15,042 nt of DNA from Rhodocyclaceae bacterium. GTDB lineage: Bacteria > Pseudomonadota > Gammaproteobacteria > Burkholderiales > Rhodocyclaceae. Of the stretch, positions 1 to 8,369 are shown piece after piece (the first letter of the stretch is position 1; every line of letters begins with the position of its first letter). The notes under the pieces are model-generated. The model was not told the DNA's origin. It did not search any database and saw nothing but the letters and a program-made list of their open reading frames with translations. The stretch is from positions 1-15,042 of the forward strand of contig JANYAW010000194.1 of NCBI GenBank assembly GCA_025361105.1, in the 5' to 3' direction. The position numbers and the translations under genes are program-made.

Positions 1-981
1 GCGGCGATACGGTTCGTCGTCGCGGTGCGGGTTGTGATCGGGAGAGATTGCCGCCAGCGCAGTGAGTTCCACCGACACCGGTGCGAGGCTGCCAGAGCAG
101 GGCAACTCAGCGCCAAGCTCATGAAGTTGCTCAAGCAAATATCGCATCGCCTTGCGGCTTTGCAAGGCTATCGTCGAGGTCAAAATATCGGCAGTAACAA
201 AAGGATTTCCGTCTCGGTCGCCGCCTATCCAGGAACCGGGTCGCAAAAAAGAGGCAATCTCCTCGCCGGTTGCGAGATGATCTTCCAGCATGCTGTGAAT
301 GCGCGGCAGCTCGGGCAAAAAGCTAGTGTCGTAAAAACTCAGCGCGTTGGCAACTTCATCCATCACCGAGAGTTTGGACAAACGCAACATGCGCGTTTGC
401 CACATTCGCAGCATCGCGCGACGCAGTGACTCTTCGTGCTCGATGCATTGATCAGGCGATAGTTCGGTTCCGTCCCGCTGATCTAGCAGACGGGCAATTT
501 CCCATTGGCTATCCAGAATACTTTTGCGTTGTACTTCGGTCGGATGTGCGGTGAGCACAGGATTGACCTGCGCCGTCGCAAAAAACCTCACCAACATCGC
601 GCGCGAAATACCGGATGCTTCCATGCGTTGCAGTGCCGCCAACAAACTTCCTTCGCGGGGGGGCGAACCCGCCAAGGCATGGGCGCGAGCGCGACGGATG
701 TGGTGCTGATCTTCGGCGATGTTGGTCAGGTGTGAGAAGTAACTGAAGGCGCGAACTACGTGACTGGTATGTTCTTTGGGTACTGAAGTCATCAATGCCG
801 CAAGCTCGACACGTGCCGTGGCATCATCATCACGGTGATAGCGAATCGCCAGTTTTCGGATGCGTTCAACCAAATCAAAAACGGCATCTCCGGTTTGGTC
901 GCGCAGGGTGTCGCCAAGCAATCGACCAAGCAGTCGAATGTCATTCTTCAGCGGCAATTCTTTATCGTCAATGGCGTTCAC
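1..981 (-). CDS. ppc: Phosphoenolpyruvate carboxylase, N-terminal part (cut by window edge)
   Basis: Carboxylates phosphoenolpyruvate with bicarbonate to give oxaloacetate, refilling the TCA cycle in the cytoplasm. The window holds 327 codons of a protein normally about 880-930 residues, open to the left edge with no stop or frameshift. Seen directly: the catalytic-histidine motif VLTAHPTEVQRK (His146, equivalent to E. coli His138) and the family signature GSWIGGDRDGNPFVTA (about residues 249-264). The start is taken as GTG at 981-979 because AGGAAA lies 6 nt upstream and the product begins NAIDDKELPLKNDIRLLG, as homologues do. It is divergent from hemC across a 133-nt spacer, an arrangement typical of betaproteobacteria. 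A run of seven C (coding strand, 657-663) lies in frame. Identification is certain; only the start codon is inferred. Confidence 0.97.
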   Translation of the reverse strand, partial: MNAIDDKELPLKNDIRLLGRLLGDTLRDQTGDAVFDLVERIRKLAIRYHRDDDATARVELAALMTSVPKEHTSHVVRAFSYFSHLTNIAEDQHHIRRARAHALAGSPPREGSLLAALQRMEASGISRAMLVRFFATAQVNPVLTAHPTEVQRKSILDSQWEIARLLDQRDGTELSPDQCIEHEESLRRAMLRMWQTRMLRLSKLSVMDEVANALSFYDTSFLPELPRIHSMLEDHLATGEEIASFLRPGSWIGGDRDGNPFVTADILTSTIALQSRKAMRYLLEQLHELGAELPCSGSLAPVSVELTALAAISPDHNPHRDDEPYRR

Positions 982-987
982 AAATTG

Positions 988-993
988 TTTCCT
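988..993 (-). promoter_or_regulatory. Ribosome binding site of ppc (decides GTG start)
   Basis: AGGAAA on the minus strand, 6 nt before GTG 981-979. No ATG in this frame lies near a comparable site, so it fixes the ppc start as GTG. Confidence 0.65.
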
Positions 994-1114
994 GTTGTGT
1001 TTGGTGGCTGGACGCACGGTGGCGCAAGGCATAGCCGCAGCTTGCCATGATAAAATTATTTTCATCCAGAAGCCGTAATAAACCCAAGAAACCACAAAAT
1101 GTTTTGTTCCATCC

Positions 1115-2047
1115 ATGTTGCCTAAGCGCCTTGTTATTGCCACCCGTGAATCTCGTCTTGCACTCTGGCAGGCGCAACATGTGCGAGCGTGGCTAAGGCA
1201 ACGCTACCCCGATTGTCAGGTTGAATTGCTCGGTATGACCACGCGCGGTGATCAAATTCTGGATCGACCCTTGGCCAAAATTGGTGGCAAGGGACTGTTT
1301 GTCAAGGAACTCGAATCGGCCTTGTTCGACGGCGCGGCTGACCTTGCCGTGCATTCGATGAAAGATGTTCCGATGCAGCTTGCCGCTGAGTTTTCGCTGG
1401 CGGCGATTGGTGTGCGTGAATGTCCGTTGGATGCTTTTGTCTCATTACGCTATGAGAGCCTCGCCGATCTGCCGCCGGGTGCCGTGGTGGGAACTTCCAG
1501 CCTGCGCCGTGAGTCGCAATTACACGCCCGGTTTCCGTATCTCGGGGTGAGTCCGTTGCGCGGCAATTTAGACACGCGATTGCGCAAACTCGACGAAGGC
1601 AAATTTGACGCGATTATTCTGGCGGCTGCCGGGCTGACAAGGCTCGGCTTAGGGGATCGGATACGTTCAACGCTGTCACCAGAGGAGTCATTACCCGCCG
1701 CTGGGCAAGGCGCATTAGGCATCGAAATTTTGTCGTCGCGCCTCGACCTGGCGGACTGTTTAGCACCGTTTAATGATTTTGAAACGGCGGTCTGTGTGCG
1801 TGCTGAGCGCGCTGTATCGCGCGCGCTGGGTGGAAGTTGTGAGGTGCCGCTTGGTGCTTTCGCGCAAATCGACGACGGACAAATTATGCTGCGTGGATTT
1901 GTCGCCCGACCGGATGGCAGTCGCATCGCCACCGCACAACTCAAAAGCGGATTGCAAGACCCCGAAGCCTTGGGGCAACAATTGGCAGCAATGCTGCGCG
2001 CCGATGGCGCCGATGAAATTCTTGCTGCATTAGGTTTACCGCGCTGA
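1115..2047 (+). CDS. hemC: Hydroxymethylbilane synthase (porphobilinogen deaminase)
   Basis: Polymerises four porphobilinogens into hydroxymethylbilane (preuroporphyrinogen) in the cytoplasm. At 310 residues it has the usual length (E. coli 313). Seen: N-terminal IATRESRLALWQA; HSMKDVP with catalytic Asp84; GTSSLRRESQLHARFP (126-141) and LRGNLDTRL (148-156), which contact the substrate; and GGSCEVPLGAF, whose Cys242 carries the dipyrromethane cofactor. Asp84 and Cys242 have the same numbers as in E. coli. The start is ATG 1115. No strong Shine-Dalgarno is visible, and TTG 1118 is a less likely alternative. It is the first gene of hemCDXY, with hemD starting 18 nt after the stop. The AT-rich stretch at about 1050-1080 probably holds promoters for this gene and ppc, but I could not identify convincing -35/-10 pairs. 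Confidence 0.98.
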   Translation: MLPKRLVIATRESRLALWQAQHVRAWLRQRYPDCQVELLGMTTRGDQILDRPLAKIGGKGLFVKELESALFDGAADLAVHSMKDVPMQLAAEFSLAAIGVRECPLDAFVSLRYESLADLPPGAVVGTSSLRRESQLHARFPYLGVSPLRGNLDTRLRKLDEGKFDAIILAAAGLTRLGLGDRIRSTLSPEESLPAAGQGALGIEILSSRLDLADCLAPFNDFETAVCVRAERAVSRALGGSCEVPLGAFAQIDDGQIMLRGFVARPDGSRIATAQLKSGLQDPEALGQQLAAMLRADGADEILAALGLPR

Positions 2048-2065
2048 GTTTGTGAGTGCTGGTAA

Positions 2066-2845
2066 ATGTCGCACTTAATCGGTCGTCATATCGTGGTTAC
2101 GCGACCTTTAGCCCAGGCAGCGAATCTGCTCCAGGTGCTGCTCGAACGCGGTGCCGTACCGGTCAAATTTCCGGTGTTGGCGATTCATGAATTGCAAGAT
2201 TCAAGCGCGATTGTTGATGTCGCAATTCGCTTGGACGGATTTGACTTGGTGATTTTTGTCAGCCCAAACGCGGTGGACAAAGCGCTCGATGTCATCTTGA
2301 AACAACGTCAATGGCCGATTGATTTGCCAGTCGCGACGATGGGTCGCAGCAGCGAGCAAGTCTTGGCTGTGCGCGGAATTACTAAAGTGATTGCACCATC
2401 GCTGCGTTTCGATTCCGAAGCGTTATTGGAACTGCCAGAGTTGCAATCCATCAAGGGACAAAAGATTTTGGTTTGCCGTGGTGGTAGCGGACGCGAACTG
2501 CTCGGCACGACGCTGACTGAACGTGGCGCGTTGGTTGAGTTTTTGACTTGCTATCACCGCGGGCGACCAAGACTAGATGCCGCACCGCTTTTGGGATTGT
2601 GGCAGCAAGGCAAACTTGATGCGGTGACGCTGACCAGCAGCGAAGGTTTGCGTAATTTTTGCGTGATGATAGGCAGGCTTGGCATGGCGTGGCTCAAGCA
2701 TACGCCGACCTTCGTTACGCATACTCGCATTGCCGAATTCGCCCGCGACGAAGGCTTGGAAAACGTCATCCTGACTGAGCCAGGCGACGATGGACTGCTG
2801 GTAGGCTTGGAGGCATACTTCGTAAACCATGGAACCCAACATTAA
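2066..2845 (+). CDS. hemD: Uroporphyrinogen-III synthase
   Basis: Closes hydroxymethylbilane and inverts ring D to give uroporphyrinogen III, directly after HemC. HemD sequences diverge strongly, so the call rests on family hallmarks plus context. Seen in the 259 residues (E. coli 246): VTRPLAQAANLLQVLLERGA (about 11-30); FPVLAI (35-40); FVSPNAV (64-70); ILVCRGGSGRELLGTTLTER (134-153) followed by GALVEFLTCYHR; and TLTSSEGLRNF (188-198). These match the two alternating lobes of the fold. The start ATG 2066 has only a weak ribosome binding site, so coupling to hemC is likely. The 3' end overlaps hemX by 17 nt. Confidence 0.94.
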   Translation: MSHLIGRHIVVTRPLAQAANLLQVLLERGAVPVKFPVLAIHELQDSSAIVDVAIRLDGFDLVIFVSPNAVDKALDVILKQRQWPIDLPVATMGRSSEQVLAVRGITKVIAPSLRFDSEALLELPELQSIKGQKILVCRGGSGRELLGTTLTERGALVEFLTCYHRGRPRLDAAPLLGLWQQGKLDAVTLTSSEGLRNFCVMIGRLGMAWLKHTPTFVTHTRIAEFARDEGLENVILTEPGDDGLLVGLEAYFVNHGTQH

Positions 2846-3926
2846 TCCTACCAACCAAGCGCCGTTGTCGTTGTCACCGCTACCCGCCGCCCAAGACACC
2901 GGAGCAAGCTCTCGCTCAGTCAGCATCGGTGTTATCGGTCTGGTGTTGGCAGTCATCATCGCTGCTTTGTGGTGGATGAATGTGGGTGGTCAAGACGACA
3001 TGCGAGAGACCATCGCGCAAGAGTTGGCACGACGCGATGCGAGCATTGAGCAACGCTTGGCGTTGGTCAGTAGTGATCATGAAAATCTTGTTGTGTTGCG
3101 TGACAAAGTCAAAACATTAGAAACCGAATTGGACGAGACGCGCAGCCAATCTGCCGCGCTCGAATTGAAATATCAAGACCTGATGCAAAGCCGCGACGAG
3201 CGCTTGTTGGCTGACATCGAACAATCGGTCACCACTGCCGCGCAACAGTTACAACTGGCCGGCAATGTCGAAGGTGCATTGATTGTTTTGCAGGCTGCTG
3301 AAGTGCGACTGGCTGCTAACGCGTCATCGCGATTTGTGAGTTTGCGGCGGTTGATCGCGCGCGATATTGAACGCCTCAAAGCCTCGGGCTTGGCCGATGT
3401 TTCAGGGGCGACACTCAAGCTGGAAAATGTAATTGCCGCCGCGGATGGTTTTCCACTAGCATTTGAACAGCGCCCCAAAAACGTGCCGCCGACGACACCA
3501 AAAGTAAAGTCTGTACCCGCTATAAGCGCTGCGCCACAAGGCATTGGTGTGGTCGATGGGCTGCGTCAAATGATTGCCGAGATATGGCAAGATGCACGTC
3601 AACTAGTCAAAATCGAGCGCCTTGATTTGTCCGAGCAAGCCTTGTTAACGCCACCACAGATATATTTTCTCCGTGAAAACTTGAAGCTGCGTTTGCTCTC
3701 GGCGCGTGTCGCTTTGTTGCAACGAAACGGTCGCGTCTATCGCGAGGAATTGCAGCAAGCACAACGTAACTTGACGCGGTTTTTTGATACGCGTGCCGCC
3801 ACAGTTCAATCGGCGAACGATGCGCTCAAGCAGCTGATGGATAAAAGCGGCAATCTCGAACTGCCCGCGTTGGAAGAAACTTTGAGCGCCATACGTCTGA
3901 GCAAGCAGCCTCGGAAAACAGGCTAG
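2829..3926 (+). CDS. hemX: HemX-family membrane protein
   Basis: HemX proteins (Pfam HemX) are inner-membrane proteins encoded in hem clusters. Their biochemical role is not settled, and they are often mislabelled uroporphyrinogen-III C-methyltransferase. The 365 residues show a Pro/Ser-rich cytoplasmic tail (1-28), one membrane segment (about 31-51, VSIGVIGLVLAVIIAALWW), a long charged helix suited to a coiled coil (about 58-120, including LRDKVKTLETELDETRSQSAALELKYQ), then a large helical periplasmic domain. No SAM-binding methyltransferase motif is visible. The ATG at 2829 lies inside hemD (17-nt overlap). GGAGG is present upstream but about 16 nt away, too far to be ideal, so translational coupling is likely. 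Next is hemY, 7 nt downstream. Confidence 0.92.
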   Translation: MEPNINPTNQAPLSLSPLPAAQDTGASSRSVSIGVIGLVLAVIIAALWWMNVGGQDDMRETIAQELARRDASIEQRLALVSSDHENLVVLRDKVKTLETELDETRSQSAALELKYQDLMQSRDERLLADIEQSVTTAAQQLQLAGNVEGALIVLQAAEVRLAANASSRFVSLRRLIARDIERLKASGLADVSGATLKLENVIAAADGFPLAFEQRPKNVPPTTPKVKSVPAISAAPQGIGVVDGLRQMIAEIWQDARQLVKIERLDLSEQALLTPPQIYFLRENLKLRLLSARVALLQRNGRVYREELQQAQRNLTRFFDTRAATVQSANDALKQLMDKSGNLELPALEETLSAIRLSKQPRKTG

Positions 3927-3933
3927 GCGTGGC

Positions 3934-5112
3934 ATGACGCGCGCACTGGTTTGGCTGTTGATTCTTGCCGTGATGGCAGTGGCCTTGGCCCTTGGCGCGA
4001 GCCAGCTATTGGTCGATGGCTATGCAATGTTCGTATTGCCACCATGGCGTGCGGAGTTGTCGCTGAATTTCTTTTTGGTGGTGTTAGTGTTGTTGTTCAT
4101 CGTGTTGCACATCGTCGTGCGACTAATTCAACACATCAAAAGCCTGCCGAAATCGGTCGCCGATTTCCAACAACGACGCGCAGTGATGCGCTCTGCAGAT
4201 ATTTTGCAGGAGGCTTATCGGCTCGTTGCCGAAGGCCGATACGGCCATGCCTTGCGTGTGCTTGAAGCGAACTATGTCGGGCGTGCGCAAGCGCCGATGA
4301 TGGCATTGCTCGGCTGGCGCGCGGCGCATGCGTTGCGTGATGTGGAGCGTGTGACGGTGTGGCGCCAGCGCGCCAGCGAATCCGGTGCCGCATTTGAATC
4401 GGCGCGGCTCATCACCGAGGCTGAGCTTGCGCTCACCGACCGCGAGTACGCCGAGGCAGCGACAGCGCTACAACAACATGCGGCGACCGGCCGTGTGCAA
4501 ATTGCCACCATACGCTTGCAGCTGCGTGCGGCGCAGGGTCTTGGCCACTGGCGTGAAGTGGCGCGGCTGGCAAGGCAACTGGAAAAATATCGCGGCATGA
4601 CGGCGGATCAAGCGCGGCCGATTCGCACCCGTGCGCAGCTCGAAAATCTGGCGGAATTGGATGGAAATTTATCGGGTCTGCGACGATTCTGGAGCGAGCT
4701 CGATAGCGACGAACGCACCGATTCAATACTCGCGCATGGCATGGCCAAACGCCTAATCGCTATCGGTGAACAACGCGAAGCACAAGGGTTGATTGAGATC
4801 GCGCTGAATGTGAACTGGGACAGCCAATTGCTGGCACTGTATGCAGATTGTCATGGCGGTGAAATGACAGCGCGATTGGCACGTGCCGAAAAATGGCTGC
4901 AACAACATCCGCAAGATGATGTGCTGCTGTTGGTGCTGGGTCGCCTGTGCGTCGAGCAACGTTTGTGGGGCAAGGCCAAAAGTTTTCTGGAAGCATCGCT
5001 GGCCTTGCGCGAAACACGAGCGGCGAATATTGCGCTCGCGCGATTGCACGAGCAACTTGATGAGTTGGTGCTAGCGACACGCCGTTACCATGCGGCGGCC
5101 TTGCTGCCCTGA
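3934..5112 (+). CDS. hemY: HemY-family TPR membrane protein
   Basis: This is the proteobacterial HemY (HemY_N domain with tetratricopeptide-like repeats). It is unrelated to the Bacillus protoporphyrinogen oxidase that shares the name. It is found beside hemX and is thought to support heme synthesis at the inner membrane; the mechanism is not established. Of 392 residues, two membrane segments are visible (about 4-27, and 42-64 containing FFLVVLVLLFIVLHIVV). Then comes the typical FQQRRAVMRSADILQEAYRLVAEGRYGHALRVLE, then alanine-rich helical repeats with TPR spacing to the C-terminus. It is the last gene of hemCDXY. The stop lies 12 nt from the convergent hemF stop, with no recognisable intrinsic terminator. 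Confidence 0.93.
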   Translation: MTRALVWLLILAVMAVALALGASQLLVDGYAMFVLPPWRAELSLNFFLVVLVLLFIVLHIVVRLIQHIKSLPKSVADFQQRRAVMRSADILQEAYRLVAEGRYGHALRVLEANYVGRAQAPMMALLGWRAAHALRDVERVTVWRQRASESGAAFESARLITEAELALTDREYAEAATALQQHAATGRVQIATIRLQLRAAQGLGHWREVARLARQLEKYRGMTADQARPIRTRAQLENLAELDGNLSGLRRFWSELDSDERTDSILAHGMAKRLIAIGEQREAQGLIEIALNVNWDSQLLALYADCHGGEMTARLARAEKWLQQHPQDDVLLLVLGRLCVEQRLWGKAKSFLEASLALRETRAANIALARLHEQLDELVLATRRYHAAALLP

Positions 5113-5124
5113 TACCTTAAGGTT

Positions 5125-6030
5125 TCAGGTAGCTAGCCAATCACGGACTGGCAAAAAATCTGTGTAAAGTTTTTGCTCGGCACTACCTAGCACAGGCTGC
5201 CAGTCGTAACGCCATTTCACGATGGGCGGCAAGGACATCAAAATCGATTCGGTGCGCCCGCCGGATTGCAAGCCAAACAGCGTACCGCGATCCCAAACCA
5301 GATTAAATTCGACGTAACGCCCACGTCGATAGGCTTGGAAATCGCGTTCGTGTTCAGTAAACTTTTCATCACGACGGCGCTCGATGATGGGCAGGTAAGC
5401 CGATAAAAACGTATCGCCGACGGCTTGCGTCAAAGCGAAGCAGCGCTCAAATCCACCGTCATCCAAGTCATCAAAAAACACACCACCGATGCCACGCGCT
5501 TCGTTGCGATGCTTCAAGAAAAAATATTCATCACACCATTTTTTGTAGTGCGGATAAGTCGCTTCGCCAAACGGCGCAAGTGCATCGGCGCAGGCTTGAT
5601 GAAAGTGTTTTGCATCATCGACAAAACCGTAGTACGGCGTCAAATCCATGCCACCACCAAACCACCAAATTGAATCTTCGGCGTTGTCGCCGTGCGCAAT
5701 AAAAAATCGCACGTTCATATGCACTGTCGGGCAATATGGATTGCGCGGGTGCAGCACCAAGGACACCCCCATCGCTTCCCACGCGCGACCAGCCAATTGC
5801 GGGCGATGCGCGGTGGCTGAAGGGGGTAGCTTATCGCCGACCACATGCGAAAAATTGACCCCGCCGCGCTCAAAAAAATTGCCGTCTTCAACCAAACGCG
5901 ACAAGCCACCACCACCCGCCGGACGTGTCCAGCTATCGCTACGAAACGCGAGCCCATCAAATTGCTCAAGGCCTGCGACGACGCGCGCTTGAAGCGTCAA
6001 GAAATAATCTTTGACCGCAATCGTATCCAT
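5125..6030 (-). CDS. hemF: Oxygen-dependent coproporphyrinogen-III oxidase
   Basis: Oxidatively decarboxylates coproporphyrinogen III to protoporphyrinogen IX using O2, in the cytoplasm, so this strain can make heme aerobically. Seen: RPAGGGGLSRLVEDGNFFERGGVNFS (about 36-61), MNVRFF (105-110), WWFGGGMDLTPYYGFVDDAKHFH (122-144), YPHYKKWCDEYFFLKHRNEARGIGGVFFDDL (159-189) and RRGRYVEFNLVWDRGTLFGLQSGGRTESILMSLPP. I chose ATG 6030 (301 residues; E. coli 299) over the longer frame reaching 6069, because the extra 13 residues lie inside phzF and do not resemble the family. The phzF stop and this start share one base (TGATG), so translation is coupled. It is the last gene of folD-purE-phzF-hemF. Confidence 0.97.
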   Translation of the reverse strand: MDTIAVKDYFLTLQARVVAGLEQFDGLAFRSDSWTRPAGGGGLSRLVEDGNFFERGGVNFSHVVGDKLPPSATAHRPQLAGRAWEAMGVSLVLHPRNPYCPTVHMNVRFFIAHGDNAEDSIWWFGGGMDLTPYYGFVDDAKHFHQACADALAPFGEATYPHYKKWCDEYFFLKHRNEARGIGGVFFDDLDDGGFERCFALTQAVGDTFLSAYLPIIERRRDEKFTEHERDFQAYRRGRYVEFNLVWDRGTLFGLQSGGRTESILMSLPPIVKWRYDWQPVLGSAEQKLYTDFLPVRDWLAT

Positions 6031-6884
6031 CAAAGTGAAATCTCGCCGCGACCTAATTCGATGACACACCCGCCAACGAAAATATTTTGCTGCGCATCAA
6101 CGTGCAAATGCAATTGGCAGGGTTTATTGATGTGCGTGCCTTGCCGCAAGACCCAAGTTTGCGGCAAGGCCATTTGCGTCACCACAAAATATCCACCCAA
6201 ATTTGCGCAGGCTGAACCGGTGCCAGGGTCTTCGGATAGCGCGCCATTGTTGGGGAAAAAGAAACGCACGCTGGCCTGTTGTAGGCCATTGACCGGCACG
6301 CCATCCTTGGCCCATAGATAAATTTTGTTGCGCTGTCCGTCGCCGCAAACCTGATCAATCAAACGTGAATCAGGGCGGCAATGATCAAGCGCGGCAAGAC
6401 TGGTGAGTGGCACGACAAGTTGCTCGTTGCCGGTGTTCACCCATAGCGGATCCGCTGCGATATCGTTGGCAGACAAGCCAAGCGCTTTGGCTAAATCATC
6501 GCGCAATGCAGCGAATGGGCGACTGGTCGGCGCATTGGCGCGCAGCGTCCACTGATCGCCATTTGCCTTAACCGGAATGCATCCAGCTTGCATTTCCAGA
6601 GTCAGCGCATCGCCCGCGTTTTTTAATTCACGGACAACGTGCGCCGTACCCAAAGTGGGATGACCGGCAAACGGCATTTCAAAATTTGGCGTGAAAATCC
6701 TGACCCGCGCGGTGGCGATTTCCGATGGAAATATGAAAGTCGTTTCGGATAAATTGAATTGCCGAGCCAAGGCTTGCATGGTCGCGTCGTCAAGCCCGCG
6801 AGCGTCTTCAATTACCGCCAATGGATTGCCGCCTAGCGTGGTTTGCGCAAACACATTAAGTAAGCGAAAACGATAATTTGTCAT
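6030..6884 (-). CDS. PhzF-family isomerase/epimerase-like protein
   Basis: The PhzF fold relates to diaminopimelate epimerase. Characterised members isomerise small metabolites, for example in phenazine synthesis, but most chromosomal copies (YddE/YHI9 type) have no known substrate. No phenazine genes lie nearby, so the substrate here is unknown. The 284 residues contain VFAQTTLGGNPLAVI (11-25), NLSETTFI with the catalytic-type Glu47, FTPNFEMPFAGHPTLGTAHVV with His75 in the GHP motif, and EDPGTGSACANLGGYF in the C-terminal half. The active-site framework thus looks intact. AGGTG overlapping the purE stop lies 5 nt before the ATG. It sits between purE (8-nt gap) and hemF (1-nt overlap), so it is co-transcribed with both. 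Confidence 0.93.
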   Translation of the reverse strand: MTNYRFRLLNVFAQTTLGGNPLAVIEDARGLDDATMQALARQFNLSETTFIFPSEIATARVRIFTPNFEMPFAGHPTLGTAHVVRELKNAGDALTLEMQAGCIPVKANGDQWTLRANAPTSRPFAALRDDLAKALGLSANDIAADPLWVNTGNEQLVVPLTSLAALDHCRPDSRLIDQVCGDGQRNKIYLWAKDGVPVNGLQQASVRFFFPNNGALSEDPGTGSACANLGGYFVVTQMALPQTWVLRQGTHINKPCQLHLHVDAQQNIFVGGCVIELGRGEISL

Positions 6885-6892
6885 CGTCGCAC

Positions 6893-7393
6893 CTACGCTG
6901 TCGGTAATTTCATCGCCAGCACACGTTTCGATTGCGCCGTGCGAAACGCTTGCAATTTTTTGGCCAATGCCGCATCGTTCGCCGCCAGCACGGCGACCGC
7001 CATCAGCGCCGCGTTCGCCGCACCCGCTTCGCCAATTGCGAAGGTCGCTACCGGAATTCCTCTGGGCATTTGCACGATGGACAACAAGGAATCCTGACCT
7101 TGCAAATGCTTCGACGGCACCGGTACGCCAAACACCGGCACGATAGTTTTTGCCGCCAACATGCCGGGCAAATGTGCCGCACCGCCTGCGCCTGCGATGA
7201 TGACACGCAGGCCGCGCGTTTGCGCGGTGTTGGCGTATTCAAACAGCAAATCCGGCGTGCGGTGCGCAGACACTACTTGGGCTTCAAACGCCACGCCGAA
7301 TTCTTTGCAAATTTCAGCGGCGGCTTGCATCACCGGCCAATCAGAATCTGAACCCATCACGATGCCAATAAGCGGAGATTTTTTCGTAGTCAT
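6893..7393 (-). CDS. purE: N5-carboxyaminoimidazole ribonucleotide mutase
   Basis: Class I PurE converts N5-CAIR to CAIR in purine synthesis, working after PurK. At 166 residues it has typical length. Seen: GIVMGSDSDWPVM with Ser16, Asp17 and Asp19; SAHRTP with catalytic His45 (same number as E. coli); IAGAGGAAHLPGM (66-78); the 40s-loop-type segment VPVPSKHLQGQDSLLSIVQMP (90-110); and ATFAIGEAGAANAALMAV. The ATG is 2 nt from the folD stop, and GAAAGG from the end of folD serves as ribosome binding site. purK, the usual partner gene, does not follow: phzF takes its place. purK must be elsewhere if the pathway uses N5-CAIR. Confidence 0.97.
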   Translation of the reverse strand: MTTKKSPLIGIVMGSDSDWPVMQAAAEICKEFGVAFEAQVVSAHRTPDLLFEYANTAQTRGLRVIIAGAGGAAHLPGMLAAKTIVPVFGVPVPSKHLQGQDSLLSIVQMPRGIPVATFAIGEAGAANAALMAVAVLAANDAALAKKLQAFRTAQSKRVLAMKLPTA

Positions 7394-7395
7394 GA

Positions 7396-8274
7396 TTAGC
7401 CTTTCTGCCTTGCGGCCAAGTCGCGTTCGGCGGCTTCCAAGGTGTTTGCCAACAACATCGTAATCGTCATCGGTCCCACACCACCGGGCACGGGGGTGAT
7501 TAAACCGGCGACATTTTTCGCACTCTCAAAATCTACATCACCGCAAAGTTTCCCTGCGTTCGGCCCATCCACTTGACGATTGATGCCGACATCAATCACT
7601 GTCGCGCCGGGCTTAATCATGTCTCCAGTAATCATCTTGGCGCGACCCACCGCAGCCACCAAAATATCCGCACGACGAGTGTGAAACGCCAGATCACGGC
7701 TTTGCGAATGACATATCGTCACCGTTGCGCTCTGTGCCAACAATAGCAGCGCCATCGGTTTGCCGACAATATTGCTGCGGCCAACAATCACCACTTCTGC
7801 GCCTTTGAGCGGCACGTTTTCACTCTTCAACATTTCCATCACGCCATAGGGTGTGCACGGAATAAATCGCGGTTTGCCTTGCGCCAGCGCGCCGACATTT
7901 TCGGCATGAAAACCGTCAACATCTTTGGTCGGAGAAATGGCTTCGAGTACGAGATCGGCATCGAAATGACGGGGCAGGGGCAGCTGAACCAAAATACCGT
8001 GCACGCTTTCATCCGCATTGAGTTCAGCGATTTTCGCCAACACCGTGGCTTGCGCGGTGTCGTTAGCGTAGTCGAACTTGAGCGAACGGATGCCGGTCTT
8101 TTCGCAGGCGGCAACCTTGTTGCGCACGTACACCGCCGAGGCAGGATCGCCACCCACCAGAATCACCGCCAGCGCAGGGGTGATGCCTTTTGCACTCAAG
8201 GCTGCAGCGCGTAAAGCGAGTCGCTCACGCACCGTTGCGGCGAGGGCATTCCCATCGAGAATTTTTGCGCTCAT
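7396..8274 (-). CDS. folD: Bifunctional methylenetetrahydrofolate dehydrogenase / methenyltetrahydrofolate cyclohydrolase
   Basis: Interconverts 5,10-methylene-THF, methenyl-THF and 10-formyl-THF with NADP, in the cytoplasm; 10-formyl-THF feeds purine synthesis. The 292 residues (E. coli 288) show VGGDPASAVYVRNKVAACEKTGI with Tyr49 and catalytic Lys53, GILVQLPLP (93-101), PTKDVDGFH with Asp118 and Asp120, PCTPYGVMEML, the dinucleotide motif VIVGRSNIVGKPMALLLL (162-179), VIDVGIN, and TPVPGGVGPMT near the end. It is the first gene of folD-purE-phzF-hemF. The ATG at 8274 has only a weak Shine-Dalgarno. About 45 nt upstream lies a stem-loop followed by T7, with a candidate promoter just before it (separate entries). 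Confidence 0.98.
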   Translation of the reverse strand: MSAKILDGNALAATVRERLALRAAALSAKGITPALAVILVGGDPASAVYVRNKVAACEKTGIRSLKFDYANDTAQATVLAKIAELNADESVHGILVQLPLPRHFDADLVLEAISPTKDVDGFHAENVGALAQGKPRFIPCTPYGVMEMLKSENVPLKGAEVVIVGRSNIVGKPMALLLLAQSATVTICHSQSRDLAFHTRRADILVAAVGRAKMITGDMIKPGATVIDVGINRQVDGPNAGKLCGDVDFESAKNVAGLITPVPGGVGPMTITMLLANTLEAAERDLAARQKG

Positions 8275-8317
8275 TTCAAGAAACTTTCAGTTTGGATTTG
8301 CACCGCTTGGCAGCCAG

Positions 8318-8359
8318 AAAAAAATCAACCTGCGCCATCGGCAAAGCCCGGAGCAGGTC
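8318..8359 (-). terminator. Terminator-like hairpin in the folD leader
   Basis: On the minus strand GACCTGC (8359-8353) pairs with GCAGGTT (8333-8327), six Watson-Crick pairs plus one G-T. The 19-nt loop can form a smaller inner stem (CGG/CCG). Two bases later comes T7 (8324-8318). This has the form of a rho-independent terminator aimed at folD, whose start is 44 nt further on. No gene on this strand lies immediately upstream: the neighbour is plus-strand yqhA. It could therefore be an attenuator, the end of a short leader RNA, or a chance structure. Read by eye, not folded. Confidence 0.45.
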
Positions 8360-8369
8360 ACTTGCGCGA

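Noticed and set aside
657..663. Frameshift at a 7-base homopolymer in ppc
   Set aside because: The frame stays open with ppc-like sequence on both sides, so no indel is indicated.
1450..1944. 164-codon minus-strand frame opposite hemC
   Set aside because: It lies antisense to an intact, motif-complete hemC and its product shows no domain; a coding shadow.
2829..3926. hemX as uroporphyrinogen-III C-methyltransferase
   Set aside because: No SAM-binding motif is present; the sequence is one membrane helix, a coiled coil and a helical domain. The enzyme name is an inherited mislabel.
3934..5112. hemY as protoporphyrinogen oxidase
   Set aside because: No FAD-binding GxGxxG motif; two membrane helices and TPR-like repeats mark the unrelated proteobacterial HemY.
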